Source: Flavobacterium saccharophilum
Lineage (GTDB): Bacteria; Bacteroidota; Bacteroidia; Flavobacteriales; Flavobacteriaceae
Length of the DNA stretch: 64,000 nucleotides
Direction: 5' to 3'
Assembly (NCBI RefSeq): GCF_900142735.1
Contig: NZ_FRBY01000005.1
Location: 372,001-436,000 of the forward strand
Translations under genes and position numbers: made by a program
The notes under the pieces: model-generated
Seen by the model: only the letters and a program-made list of their open reading frames with translations
Databases searched by the model: none
Told to the model about the DNA's origin: nothing
Part shown: positions 7,193-16,115 of the stretch, piece after piece
How positions within the stretch are numbered: the first letter of the stretch is position 1
Layout: every line of letters starts with the position of its first letter

Positions 7193-9610
7193 ATGAAATT
7201 AAAACTCTTTCTGTTCGCATTACTGGGAGTAATCGCAACAGCTCAGGCACAGAACACAGGAACAGTGTCTGGAAAAATCTCTGAAAAATCGAATAACGCG
7301 CCTATTTCTTACGCTACTGTTTCTATTAAAGACAACGGAAAAGTAGTTTCAGGAGTAAACACAGATGACAACGGGGACTTTACAATTAAAAATTTAGCTT
7401 TAAAAAGTTATACAATCGAGATTCAATATATTGGGTTTCGAAAATACATCGGTTCAGTAATTTTAAGCGACAATAAAAAAACTGTAACCGTGAATGTTTC
7501 TCTTGAAGAAGAAGCTACTCAGCTTAAAGGTGTAAATATCGTAGCTGAGCGTTCAACAATGGAACAAAAAATTGACCGAAAAGTAATTACTGTAGGTAAA
7601 GATTTGACAACAGCCGGAGCTTCTGCATCTGATATTATGAGTAACATTCCATCAGTAAACGTAGATCAGGACGGAAAACTTTCACTTCGTGGAAACGATA
7701 ATGTACGTGTATTAATTGACGGAAGACCATCAAATATTGATCCTGCTCAATTGTTAAAACAAATTCCATCAACTTCTATCAAAAAAATTGAGTTGATTAC
7801 AAACCCAAGCGCCAAATACAATCCGGAAGGAATGTCGGGAATCATCAACATTATTTTACACAAAAATGCTAACACTGGTTTCAACGGAAGCTATAGCGGT
7901 GGTATCACTTTTGGAAAAACAGCAAAATACAATCAATCTTTAGATTTGAATTATAAAACCGGAAAAGTAAATTTCTTTGGAAACGCAGGACAAAATTTTG
8001 GTACTTATCAAAATGAAGGTCATATTGTGCGACTAGACCAACCGGTAGATCAAAAATTAGACATTTCAAATGATAATGATAATTACCTGTATAAAATTGG
8101 TATGGATTATTTAATCAATGACAACAATACTTTGTCATTTTATACCAACCAAAATAAATCTACCGGAACCGGAATTGTACTAACAGATATTAATTACAAT
8201 AACGGTGATCCAAACATTTTAAACATCTACCAAGATTCTAAATACCACGGTCCAAGTACAACCGGAACTTACAATTTAGCTTACAAACATATCTTTAAAA
8301 AGGAAGGACATACTTTAGATTTTGAAGGGAACTACAGTGATACTAAAGAGATTCAAAATTCAAATTTTGATACTCAAACAACTAAACCTGACAATACATC
8401 AAGTGACATTGTGTATAATGATTTTATTAATGATGAAAGAAAACTTAGTACTTTAAACATTGATTATGTAAATCCGTTAAATGACAAAACAACACTTGAA
8501 GCTGGCGCTGAAGCCAGAATAACAAGAACAAATAACGATTATAATACTGAAAATCCTTTAGTGGCTCCTGAAGACAGGATTTCTAATTATACGTATGACA
8601 CTGATATTTATTCTGCCTATGTAACTTTTGGTCAGAAATTCAAAAAATTCAGCTATCAGGTAGGAACTCGTTTTGAGAGTTATAAAGTTGTTGCTAATTT
8701 AAATCATGGCCAGGACAAATTTAATGATGATTATATTACTTTATATCCATCGGCTTATTTAACATATAACCTGAATGAGAAAAATGTACTACAATTAAGC
8801 TACAGTCGTCGTGTTGACCGTCCGAGTTTAGAGCAGACAAAACCAATTCGTGAATTCTCTACTCCGTTAGTAACATCTTACGGAAATCCTGAATTAAGAC
8901 CTCAGTTTACAAATTCTGTTGAAGTAAATTACACTAAAACACTTGAAAAAGGAAGTGTCACTGCAGGAGTTTTTGTAAGAAGCATCAATGATCAAATCAG
9001 CAGAACTTTAAGTCCGGATCCGAATGATCCTTCAGGATACAAACAAATTCTAAGTTTCACAAATTTTGATCACAACAGTGCTTATGGTTTTGATGTTTCA
9101 TTAAATTATAAACTTACAAAATGGTGGGATATTCAGCCGTCTATCGATTTTTCGAGCATTAAGCAAGAAGGTGTAGTTTTTGAATTTGATCCTGTAACAA
9201 GTACAAGCTCACCACTTCAAAGAAGTGTTACAACAGCTGCATTTAATGCGCGTATGAACTCAAACTTCAAACCAACAAAACGTTTAAGCTTTTTATTATT
9301 CGGTTTTTTCAGAGGTCCAGTTGATGAAATTCAACAAAAAAGAAATGAAATGTACAAAATAGACATTGGTTCACGCTATACATTGTTAGACAACAAGATG
9401 AACATAAGTGTACGTTTTAATGACGTTTTCAATACCATGAAATATTCTTTTGACGGTATTTATCCTTATCCGCAAACAGGACAGTTTTCATGGGAAAGCC
9501 AAACCGTATATGTAGGTTTAACCTATAACTTTGGTGGCGGAAAAATCAAAAACTTACAACGTAAACAAAGAGAAAATAACACTAATCAAGGTGGTGGTGG
9601 AATGTTTTAA
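7193..9610 (+). CDS. TonB-dependent receptor family outer-membrane protein
   Basis: An 805-residue outer-membrane beta-barrel protein. Signal peptide MKLKLFLFALLGVIATAQA; a carboxypeptidase-regulatory-like Ig domain at about 22-110 (GTVSGKISEKSNNAPISYAT, YTIEIQYIGFRKY); a plug at about 120-220 (NIPSVNVDQDGKLSLRG, VLIDGRPS, IKKIELITNPSAKYNPEG, GIINIIL); then a long barrel with YSRRVDRPS and NPELRPQ, which is characteristic of the outer-membrane beta-barrel_3 family rather than classical siderophore receptors. The C-terminus is Gly-rich and ends in Phe. No SusD-like partner is adjacent, so the substrate is unknown. These proteins may move oligomers, peptides or metals; nothing here decides which. 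Confidence 0.88.
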   Translation: MKLKLFLFALLGVIATAQAQNTGTVSGKISEKSNNAPISYATVSIKDNGKVVSGVNTDDNGDFTIKNLALKSYTIEIQYIGFRKYIGSVILSDNKKTVTVNVSLEEEATQLKGVNIVAERSTMEQKIDRKVITVGKDLTTAGASASDIMSNIPSVNVDQDGKLSLRGNDNVRVLIDGRPSNIDPAQLLKQIPSTSIKKIELITNPSAKYNPEGMSGIINIILHKNANTGFNGSYSGGITFGKTAKYNQSLDLNYKTGKVNFFGNAGQNFGTYQNEGHIVRLDQPVDQKLDISNDNDNYLYKIGMDYLINDNNTLSFYTNQNKSTGTGIVLTDINYNNGDPNILNIYQDSKYHGPSTTGTYNLAYKHIFKKEGHTLDFEGNYSDTKEIQNSNFDTQTTKPDNTSSDIVYNDFINDERKLSTLNIDYVNPLNDKTTLEAGAEARITRTNNDYNTENPLVAPEDRISNYTYDTDIYSAYVTFGQKFKKFSYQVGTRFESYKVVANLNHGQDKFNDDYITLYPSAYLTYNLNEKNVLQLSYSRRVDRPSLEQTKPIREFSTPLVTSYGNPELRPQFTNSVEVNYTKTLEKGSVTAGVFVRSINDQISRTLSPDPNDPSGYKQILSFTNFDHNSAYGFDVSLNYKLTKWWDIQPSIDFSSIKQEGVVFEFDPVTSTSSPLQRSVTTAAFNARMNSNFKPTKRLSFLLFGFFRGPVDEIQQKRNEMYKIDIGSRYTLLDNKMNISVRFNDVFNTMKYSFDGIYPYPQTGQFSWESQTVYVGLTYNFGGGKIKNLQRKQRENNTNQGGGGMF

Positions 9611-9650
9611 TCCCGCTTTTATTAGTAGATTTTAATAGTTCTTGTAGAAA

Positions 9651-9686
9651 AGAAAAGCCTGGAGTATGCCAACTCCAGGCTTTTCT
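9651..9686. terminator. Bidirectional intrinsic terminator
   Basis: A 15-bp perfect stem, AGAAAAGCCTGGAGT (9651-9665) with its complement at 9672-9686 and a 6-base loop. It ends in T-rich sequence on both strands between the convergent receptor and cutC genes. Confidence 0.85.
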
Positions 9687-9689
9687 ATT

Positions 9690-10361
9690 TTATAAAAAGT
9701 TTCGCAATTCTTTTATTTCTTCAGGATTTGCAGTTTCCGAGTTGTCTGTTATGGCCGATGAATGATAAAAAGTAGGTTCCAATTTGTCCTGCAATAATTT
9801 AATATTAGACGATCTTAAACCTCCACCGGGCATGATCTCAATTTTATCTTTGGCCCATTTTTGAATTTTTTCCAAATCAAATATCCCTTCTTCAACATTT
9901 ATTCCCTGGCCTGAAGTCAAAATAGATGCAAAACCACATTCAATTACATCTTTGAGCGATTTTTTGACATCTTTTACAACGTCAAAGGCACGATGAAAGG
10001 TACACGGAAGCGGATGAGCCATATTAACCAATTCTTTATTGCGTCTCTTATTTACATTTCCGTTCTCCTTTAAAATACCAAAAACAAAACCATCTACTCC
10101 TAGTTTTTTAAACTGTTTAATATCTTGTTTCATTTCGACAAACTCATCATCTGTGTAAACAAAATTCCCACCGCGAGGCCTGATAATAACGTGCATTTTT
10201 ATAGATAACTTTTCGCGCACTCTAACCGCTAAAATTGGATTTGGCGTTGTTCCGCCAAGTTTCATATTATCACATAATTCGATTCGGTCCGCACCAGCTT
10301 CCTGAGCGATTATGGCAGATTCGTAATTGAAACATGCTATTTCGAGTTGATTTTTTTTCAT
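9690..10361 (-). CDS. cutC: Copper homeostasis protein CutC
   Basis: A 223-residue cytosolic TIM-barrel protein of the CutC family, associated with copper homeostasis though its molecular activity is unsettled. Family signatures are ACFNYESAIIAQEAGADRIE at the start, LCDNMKLGGTTPN, HVIIRPRGGNFVYTDDE, DGFVFGIL, TFHRAFD and ILTSGQ, and a final MPGGGLR. The length is slightly short for the family but complete at both ends. It stands alone between a terminator and a repeat element, with no copper genes nearby. Confidence 0.93.
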   Translation of the reverse strand: MKKNQLEIACFNYESAIIAQEAGADRIELCDNMKLGGTTPNPILAVRVREKLSIKMHVIIRPRGGNFVYTDDEFVEMKQDIKQFKKLGVDGFVFGILKENGNVNKRRNKELVNMAHPLPCTFHRAFDVVKDVKKSLKDVIECGFASILTSGQGINVEEGIFDLEKIQKWAKDKIEIMPGGGLRSSNIKLLQDKLEPTFYHSSAITDNSETANPEEIKELRNFL

Positions 10362-10391
10362 TTTTGATTCAATTATATTTTCTCAAAGTTT

Positions 10392-10467
10392 GTCATTGCG
10401 AGGAACGAAGCAACCTCACTACTTTTTGTAGACTTAGCAACAAGATTGCTTCGTTCCTTGCAATGAC
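10392..10467. repeat. Dispersed palindromic repeat, GTCATTGCGAGGAACGAAG type
   Basis: The left arm begins GTCATTGCGAGGAACGAAGC and the right arm ends with its near-complement, GCTTCGTTCCTTGCAATGAC; about 30 bases separate the arms. Only one base differs between the arms over these 20 positions. Arms of this sequence are known as dispersed repeats in several bacterial groups. It lies in the gap between cutC and fabH and encodes nothing. Confidence 0.75.
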
Positions 10468-10499
10468 ATAGACTAAATAAGACAACACTAAATTATAAA

Positions 10500-10527
10500 A
10501 AAACCCGCTCTTAACAGAGCAGGTTTT
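10500..10527 (-). terminator. Intrinsic terminator of fabH
   Basis: AAAACC-C-GCTC and GAGC-A-GGTTTT form a stem with one mismatch and a 6-base loop. Read leftward it ends in a T run, 24 bases after the fabH stop. Confidence 0.75.
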
Positions 10528-10551
10528 AAATATAATGCAAGATGAATTAAT

Positions 10552-11559
10552 TTACCATTTAATAATAGCACTCGCCCAAGTGAAACCACTTCCGAAAGCA
10601 GCTAAAACAACTGTATCGCCAGATTTGATTTTCCCTTGTTCCCAAGCTTCTGTTAGAGCGATCGGAATAGACGCTGCGGTTGTGTTTCCGTATTTCTGGA
10701 TATTATTATGAACCTGATCATCCGTTAATTTGAATTTATTCTGAATGAATTGTGAGATTCTCAAATTCGCCTGATGCGGAATCAACATATCAATATCCGA
10801 AACCTGTAAACCGTTTGCTTCTAAACCTTCGTTGATTACCTCTGCAAAACGAACCACTGCATTTTTAAATACAAATTGTCCATTCATATACGGATAATAA
10901 CTTTCATCATTTGGATCATTATCAGCAATAATATCAGTTACCCAACGTGCTCCCATTCCTGGTGCCTGCAAAGCTAATTCCTCAGCGTGTTGCCCTTCTG
11001 AATGTAAATGCGTTGATAAAATACCTTTTGATAAATCTTCTTCACGACTTAAAACTGCCGCTCCTGCCCCATCTCCAAAAATTACCGATACTCCGCGTCC
11101 GCGTGTTGTCATGTCTAATCCGGTTGAATGCACTTCAGAACCAATTACCAAAATGTTTTTATACATTCCGGTTTTAATGTATTGATCTGCAACAGAAATG
11201 GCATAAACAAAACCAGAACATTGGTTTCTTACATCTAATGCTCCAACTGTTCTTAATCCTAAATCGCGTTGTACTAAAACTCCGGGACCTGGAAAATAGT
11301 AATCAGGACTTAATGTAGCAAAAACTACAAAATCAATATCTTCTTTGGCTACGCCAGAACGTTCTATCGCAATTTTAGCTGCTTTTACTCCCATTGAAGT
11401 TGTGGTATCCTCTCCACGAATGATGTGTCTGCGCTCCTGAATTCCGGTACGTTCCTGAATCCATTCGTCATTAGTATCAATTAATTTAGACAAATCATCG
11501 TTGGTCACAACATTTGAAGGAACATAATATCCTAAGCCCGCTATTTTTGAATGATACAT
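10552..11559 (-). CDS. fabH: 3-oxoacyl-ACP synthase III (KAS III)
   Basis: A 335-residue thiolase-fold condensing enzyme that starts fatty acid synthesis by joining an acyl-CoA primer to malonyl-ACP. The catalytic triad is visible: Cys114 in DVRNQCSGF, His262 in IPHQANLRI and Asn292 in KYGNTTAASIP. The N-terminus (ITGLGYY-like AGLGYYVPSNVVTN) and the WIQERTGIQERR segment are standard. It has no plsX or rpmF beside it, so it may be one of several paralogues in the genome; a role in branched-chain or secondary lipid priming is possible. It is flanked by its own terminator and a TAAATTTG -7 element at 11592-11599. Confidence 0.95.
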   Translation of the reverse strand: MYHSKIAGLGYYVPSNVVTNDDLSKLIDTNDEWIQERTGIQERRHIIRGEDTTTSMGVKAAKIAIERSGVAKEDIDFVVFATLSPDYYFPGPGVLVQRDLGLRTVGALDVRNQCSGFVYAISVADQYIKTGMYKNILVIGSEVHSTGLDMTTRGRGVSVIFGDGAGAAVLSREEDLSKGILSTHLHSEGQHAEELALQAPGMGARWVTDIIADNDPNDESYYPYMNGQFVFKNAVVRFAEVINEGLEANGLQVSDIDMLIPHQANLRISQFIQNKFKLTDDQVHNNIQKYGNTTAASIPIALTEAWEQGKIKSGDTVVLAAFGSGFTWASAIIKW

Positions 11560-11591
11560 ATTCTTTTATTGTTTGTTAAAAAATTGGATTG

Positions 11592-11599
11592 CAAATTTA
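11592..11599 (-). promoter_or_regulatory. -7 promoter element of fabH
   Basis: TAAATTTG on the minus strand, 32 bases before the fabH ATG. A TTTG at 11624-11627 is a possible -33 element, with a longish 24-base spacer. Confidence 0.45.
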
Positions 11600-11821
11600 C
11601 GTATACTTTAAAACATAAGCGCCCAAATTACTATTTTTTTCGTTATTAGCAATTTAATATAGTTTAATTATATATTAGATAATCTCCTTTTATTGATAAA
11701 AAAAACAGTTTTTACCATAAAAACCTCAAAACTATTAAAAGACACCAAAATTAGTGTAACATTATTTAAGTACTTTAGTCAAACATCCTGAATACCATTT
11801 TAAACCACTAAAATTCAAATT

Positions 11822-14233
11822 ATGAAATTAAAGGTTACACTATTATTATTCTTAAATGTTGGCTTTTTTGCTTTTGCGCAAGAAAATTTAACCTACCAAA
11901 AACCATCGAAATCTATTTTAGATTTAGCTGATTACGAAAGGGCTCCTAGCGTATCAATGGATACTAAAAAAGAATACATGCTGTTCATGTATAGGAGCAC
12001 ATACAAAACACTGGACGATTTAAATCAGGAAGAGCTTCGTTTGGGAGGTTTGAGAATTAATCCTATAACTAATATTTCAAGTACAGTTACGTATTTAAAT
12101 AATTTAAAAGTTCGAAAAGTTAGTGGCAAAGAAGAAGTACAGGTTGCTGGCTTACCAGCCAATCCTAAAATAAGCAATATTCTCTGGTCTCCAAATGATA
12201 AAAAAATCGCATTCTCACACACGACGGCTTCTGGTGTTGAACTATGGGTTTTAGATGTTGCAGCGGCTCAAGCCACAAAACTTACAGAAGCAACTGTAAA
12301 CGCTAATTTAGGAAATCCGTTTAACTGGTTTTTAGACAATGAAACGATTTTGGTAAAAATGCTTCCGAAAGACAGAAAACCATTATTAGATTCTAAAAAA
12401 GATTTACCAACCGGACCGATTATCTCAAACACATCCGGAACAAAATCTCAGAACAGAACTTATCCTGATATGCTGAAAAATCAGAATGATGAAATCAACT
12501 TTGAGAACATCACTACATCTGAATTATACAAAGTAAATTTAAGCGGAACTGCCACTTTATTTAAAGATGCAGCCATGTATTTTGGCGAAAAGATTTCTCC
12601 AGACGGAAATTTTATTATGCTAACTACGATTCAAAAACCATTTTCATATGTGGTTCCTTTATACAGATTCCCTTCTAAAACTATTGTTTATGATGCGAGA
12701 GGAAAAGAAATTAAAACGGTAAACGAAGTTCCGCTTAACGAAGTTATCCCTAAAGGTTTCATGGCCGTTAGAAAGGGAAAAAGAGATATGGCATGGAGAA
12801 CGGATAAACCAGCGACTTTATATTATGCTGTAGCTTTAGACGAAGGAGATCCAGCTAATAAAGTTGATTTTAGAGACGAAGTTTTTCTGTGGGACGCTCC
12901 TTTTACAAGCGATGCCACTTCACTGGTAAAAACACCTCAGCGTTTCAGCGATATTATTTGGGGGAATGACAATATTGCAATGGTTTCTGACGAATGGTAT
13001 GACACGCGTAACACTAAAACGTATGTTATAAATCCGTCAAATCCTGCACAACTGCCAAAAGTAATTACGGACAGAAATTCTCAGGATGTTTATTCAGATC
13101 CGGGTGTTTTTGAAACTAAGAAAAACGAATACAACAAATATGTTTTAGCGATCGAGAATGACAATGCTTACCGTATTGGAGATGGTTATACAAAAGAAGG
13201 CCAATTTCCTTTTATTGATCAGTTCAATTTAAAAACATATCAGTCAAAACGCATTTATACTTCTCCATATAAAGACAAAAAAGAAGATTTATTAGAAATT
13301 GAAGATTTCAAATCAGGTAAAGTTTTAGTTCAGATTCAATCGAAGAATGAATATCCGAATTATTATTTCAGAAACATCAAAAAACAAAACAGTCTGACGC
13401 CTATAACTACTTTCAAAAATCCGTTTGAAAGTATTAAAAATGTCAGCAAAGAAGTAATCAAATACAAACGTAAAGACGGAGTTGAATTATCCGGAACTTT
13501 ATATTTGCCTGCAGGTTATGACAAAGTAAAAAAAGAAAAATTACCGTTATTGATCTGGGCTTATCCGGCAGAATACAAAGACAAAAACAGTGCAGGACAA
13601 TCGACTCAAAATTCAAATGAATTTACTTTCCCTTATTATGGATCGTTTGTTTATTGGGTAACAAAAGGATATGTAGTTTTAGACGATGCCGCTTTCCCTA
13701 TTATTGGAGAAGGAACAACAGAACCAAATGACAATTTCATTTCTCAATTGGTAGATAACGCAGCCGCTGCAATTGACGCAGTAGATGCTTTAGGATATAT
13801 TAATCGCAAAAAAGTAGCAGTTGGAGGACATTCCTACGGTGCTTTTATGACGGCAAATTTATTGACACATTCTAATCTTTTCGCATGTGGAATTGCCAGA
13901 AGCGGCGCATACAACAGAACACTGACTCCATTTGGATTCCAGACAGAGCAACGCAACTATTGGGAAGTTCCGGAAGTTTACAATACAATGTCTCCCTTTA
14001 TGAATGCGGACAAAATGAAAACACCACTATTACTAATTCACGGTGAAGCTGATAATAATCCCGGAACTTTTACTTTGCAGACAGAACGTTATTTTCAGGC
14101 TTTAAAAGGTTTAGGAGCAAATGCAAGAATGGTTATTTTACCAAAAGAAGCACACAGTTATGTTGCCAAAGAAAACATTCTACACTTACTTTGGGAACAA
14201 GATCAGTTTCTGGAGAAGTATTTAAAAAACTAG
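11822..14233 (+). CDS. S9 family serine peptidase, glutamyl endopeptidase-like
   Basis: An 803-residue prolyl-oligopeptidase-family enzyme with a Sec signal (MKLKVTLLLFLNVGFFAFA), so periplasmic. An N-terminal beta-propeller spans about residues 60-540, and a C-terminal alpha/beta-hydrolase follows. The catalytic Ser is in GGHSYGAFM, the Asp in HGEADNNPGT and the His in PKEAHSY. The C-terminal block (FACGIARSGAYNRTLTPFGF, MSPFMNADKMKTPLLLIHGE) closely follows the plant chloroplast glutamyl endopeptidase type (S9D) as I remember it, suggesting cleavage after Glu in imported or periplasmic peptides. It stands alone, with a terminator downstream. Specificity is inferred by similarity. Confidence 0.9.
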   Translation: MKLKVTLLLFLNVGFFAFAQENLTYQKPSKSILDLADYERAPSVSMDTKKEYMLFMYRSTYKTLDDLNQEELRLGGLRINPITNISSTVTYLNNLKVRKVSGKEEVQVAGLPANPKISNILWSPNDKKIAFSHTTASGVELWVLDVAAAQATKLTEATVNANLGNPFNWFLDNETILVKMLPKDRKPLLDSKKDLPTGPIISNTSGTKSQNRTYPDMLKNQNDEINFENITTSELYKVNLSGTATLFKDAAMYFGEKISPDGNFIMLTTIQKPFSYVVPLYRFPSKTIVYDARGKEIKTVNEVPLNEVIPKGFMAVRKGKRDMAWRTDKPATLYYAVALDEGDPANKVDFRDEVFLWDAPFTSDATSLVKTPQRFSDIIWGNDNIAMVSDEWYDTRNTKTYVINPSNPAQLPKVITDRNSQDVYSDPGVFETKKNEYNKYVLAIENDNAYRIGDGYTKEGQFPFIDQFNLKTYQSKRIYTSPYKDKKEDLLEIEDFKSGKVLVQIQSKNEYPNYYFRNIKKQNSLTPITTFKNPFESIKNVSKEVIKYKRKDGVELSGTLYLPAGYDKVKKEKLPLLIWAYPAEYKDKNSAGQSTQNSNEFTFPYYGSFVYWVTKGYVVLDDAAFPIIGEGTTEPNDNFISQLVDNAAAAIDAVDALGYINRKKVAVGGHSYGAFMTANLLTHSNLFACGIARSGAYNRTLTPFGFQTEQRNYWEVPEVYNTMSPFMNADKMKTPLLLIHGEADNNPGTFTLQTERYFQALKGLGANARMVILPKEAHSYVAKENILHLLWEQDQFLEKYLKN

Positions 14234-14257
14234 ACAACCTACTAGCGTAGTTATAAA

Positions 14258-14290
14258 AAACCCGACAGATTTAAAAAAACTGTCGGGTTT
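14258..14290 (+). terminator. Intrinsic terminator of the S9 peptidase gene
   Basis: AAACCCGACAG (14258-14268) pairs with CTGTCGGGTTT (14280-14290) over an 11-base loop, 24 bases after the stop. Confidence 0.85.
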
Positions 14291-14310
14291 GCTATTTTAA
14301 GGGTCCAGAA

Positions 14311-14345
14311 AATTATCTAATTATCTAATTGGCACATTATCTCAT
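14311..14345. repeat. ATTATCTA tandem repeat with GGCACATT tail
   Basis: AATTATCTAATTATCTAATT is followed by GGCACATTATCTCATTT. The same unit recurs at 37503-37532 (opposite strand) and 37685-37726, so it belongs to a small dispersed repeat family. Confidence 0.6.
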
Positions 14346-15296
14346 TTAAAGATAATTCAAGCCTAAGAAAATTTCCTGTTCCAATGGAAGATCGATTTCA
14401 CTTTCAAAAAAGATTAATTGTCTTTTATAAACGGTCTCAATCAGAAAATGATTTCCTCTAAAATAAGTTCGTCTGATTTTTACAGGCAATTTAGACTCTG
14501 AAAGCATTTTTAATTGATGTGGATAAACTAATGTTTTATGAGTTTCATCTTCATAGTCAAGCATCAAATGAGTTGGTATTTCATTTACTTCACCAAATAA
14601 TGAAGCTACATATTTAGTTTGAGGATCCTCGTAAATCTTTGTTGGATTATCTTTTACTATAATTTCTCCATTTCTCATTACAATCGCCTCATCAGCAAAC
14701 GATAATGCATCTGTACTATCGTGTGTTGCAATGATACAGGTAATTCCCTTTTGTTTTAAATATCGGAACAAATTTCGGCGTAAAGCATTTTTACGAAAAG
14801 CATCGATTTGACTAAACGGTTCGTCAAGTAAAATCACTTCAGGTTCCAAAGCTAACACTCTTACCAAAGCGACACGCTGTTGTTGTCCTCCACTTAAAAA
14901 TTTAGCTTTTACATTAGAGAACGATTCCATTTCGACCATTTCTAATAATTCCTGAACACGCAATTTTTTCATGTTAGCAAAACCATTCGAAAGAAATTTT
15001 CCAACATTTTCTGCAACCGTCTCATATGGCGACAAATCAAAATCCTGCGCCAGGTATTTCATAAAAGGCATTCCGGGAATCAAATTGTATTTTGGCCCTA
15101 GAATTGGTTTTTCATTATAAAAAATTTTGCCTTCATCTAAATCGAACAAACCATACATAAGCTTAAGAAGTGTACTTTTTCCGCAGCCACTTTCGCCAAT
15201 AATAGCAATGTTTTCACCTTTGTTTATAGTAAAAGAAACGTCTTTAATAACAGGTTTATCGGTATATGAAAATGAAATATTCTGAATGTCGAGCAT
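14346..15296 (-). CDS. ABC transporter ATP-binding protein (orphan)
   Basis: A 316-residue nucleotide-binding subunit. It has Walker A GESGCGKSTLL near residue 38, signature LSGGQQQRVALVR near 135, Walker B VILLDEPFSQID near 160, and an H-loop IATHDS. A C-terminal extension beyond residue about 235 (TKYVASLFGEVNEIPTH onward) resembles the regulatory tail of importer ATPases of the PotA/FbpC kind. No permease or binding protein is adjacent, so its transporter is unknown. The longer frame to 15317 adds MYSQIQP, but that ATG lies inside the -7 element at 15315-15322, so the start at 15296 (MLDIQNISFSY) is chosen. Confidence 0.85.
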   Translation of the reverse strand: MLDIQNISFSYTDKPVIKDVSFTINKGENIAIIGESGCGKSTLLKLMYGLFDLDEGKIFYNEKPILGPKYNLIPGMPFMKYLAQDFDLSPYETVAENVGKFLSNGFANMKKLRVQELLEMVEMESFSNVKAKFLSGGQQQRVALVRVLALEPEVILLDEPFSQIDAFRKNALRRNLFRYLKQKGITCIIATHDSTDALSFADEAIVMRNGEIIVKDNPTKIYEDPQTKYVASLFGEVNEIPTHLMLDYEDETHKTLVYPHQLKMLSESKLPVKIRRTYFRGNHFLIETVYKRQLIFFESEIDLPLEQEIFLGLNYL

Positions 15297-15314
15297 GGGT
15301 TGTATTTGAGAGTA

Positions 15315-15346
15315 CAAATTTACAATGTTTAAATTCTAAAGTCAAA
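15315..15346 (-). promoter_or_regulatory. Promoter of the orphan ABC ATPase gene
   Basis: On the minus strand TTTG (15343-15346), a 20-base spacer and TAAATTTG (15315-15322) give a full housekeeping promoter, 18 bases from the chosen ATG. Confidence 0.65.
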
Positions 15347-15348
15347 AA

Positions 15349-15378
15349 AAAAGCTGCTTCAATTAAGAAACAGCTTTT
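15349..15378 (-). terminator. Intrinsic terminator of the OmpA-like operon
   Basis: AAAAGCTG (15349-15356) pairs with CAGCTTTT (15371-15378), extended by TTC/GAA after a mismatch. It is followed by a T run on the minus strand and abuts the promoter of the next gene. Confidence 0.75.
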
Positions 15379-15402
15379 AATAATTTTTATTGCTTTCTAA
15401 AA

Positions 15403-16098
15403 CTATTTACCAGCTTCAGTTTTAGCATCATTTACCATTTTGTCATTTGCTGTAATAGCAAATTCAACACGACGGTTTTGAGTTCTTCCCTCTGCAGTAT
15501 CATTTGTTGCAATCGGATCAGCAATTCCTAAACCTGAAGTTTTGAAACGGCTTGATTTTAATCCTTTTGAAACTAAATAAGCCTGCACAGAAGCAGCTCT
15601 TTGACCTGAAAGTGTCAAATTGTATTCTGGTTTTCCAGTATTATCTGTGTAACCAAAAATTTCGATATTCGTATCTCCGTATTCAGTAAATACAGGGATT
15701 AATTTATCTAAATTAGCTTTTGCCTGAGTAGTCAAAGTTGATTTATTTGTATCAAAACGAACTGCATTTTCATTCAAAGTTAAGTGAATTCCTTCACCTA
15801 CTCTTTCAACATCTGCACCAGGTAAAGCCTGATCGATTTCACGCGCTTGTTTATCCATTTTGTTTCCAATAAGCGCTCCGGTTCCACCACCAACGGCAGC
15901 ACCAATTGCAGCACCTAAAGCAGCGTTTCCGCCTTTTCCTAAATTATTTCCTAAAATACCACCAATAAGACCACCGGCAACTACTCCAATTCCGGCTCCT
16001 TTTTGTGTGTTATTTGCATTTTTAACTGAATCGCAGCTTGCAAAAAAACTAACTAATACAAGCAAACTACTCAACCCTAAAACTGTTATCTTTTTCAT
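15403..16098 (-). CDS. OmpA-family lipoprotein with glycine-zipper domain
   Basis: A 231-residue lipoprotein: signal MKKITVLGLSSLLVLVSFFASC with the acylated Cys at 22, a glycine-zipper segment at about 34-82 (GAGIGVVAGGLIGGILG, AALGAAIGAAVGGGTGALIG), and an OmpA C-terminal peptidoglycan-binding domain at about 100-215 (VRFDTNKSTL, IEIFGYTDNTG, NLTLSGQRAASVQAYL, NRRVEFAI). Such proteins tie the outer membrane to peptidoglycan. It is the second gene of a two-gene unit; the lipocalin-like gene ends 17 bases upstream on the same strand. Confidence 0.93.
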   Translation of the reverse strand: MKKITVLGLSSLLVLVSFFASCDSVKNANNTQKGAGIGVVAGGLIGGILGNNLGKGGNAALGAAIGAAVGGGTGALIGNKMDKQAREIDQALPGADVERVGEGIHLTLNENAVRFDTNKSTLTTQAKANLDKLIPVFTEYGDTNIEIFGYTDNTGKPEYNLTLSGQRAASVQAYLVSKGLKSSRFKTSGLGIADPIATNDTAEGRTQNRRVEFAITANDKMVNDAKTEAGK

Positions 16099-16115
16099 GT
16101 GTATATATTTTAATA

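Noticed and set aside
10392..10467. CRISPR or tRNA-like reading of the palindrome near cutC
   Set aside because: Only one unit is present, with no spacer array and no cloverleaf; it is a single inverted repeat.
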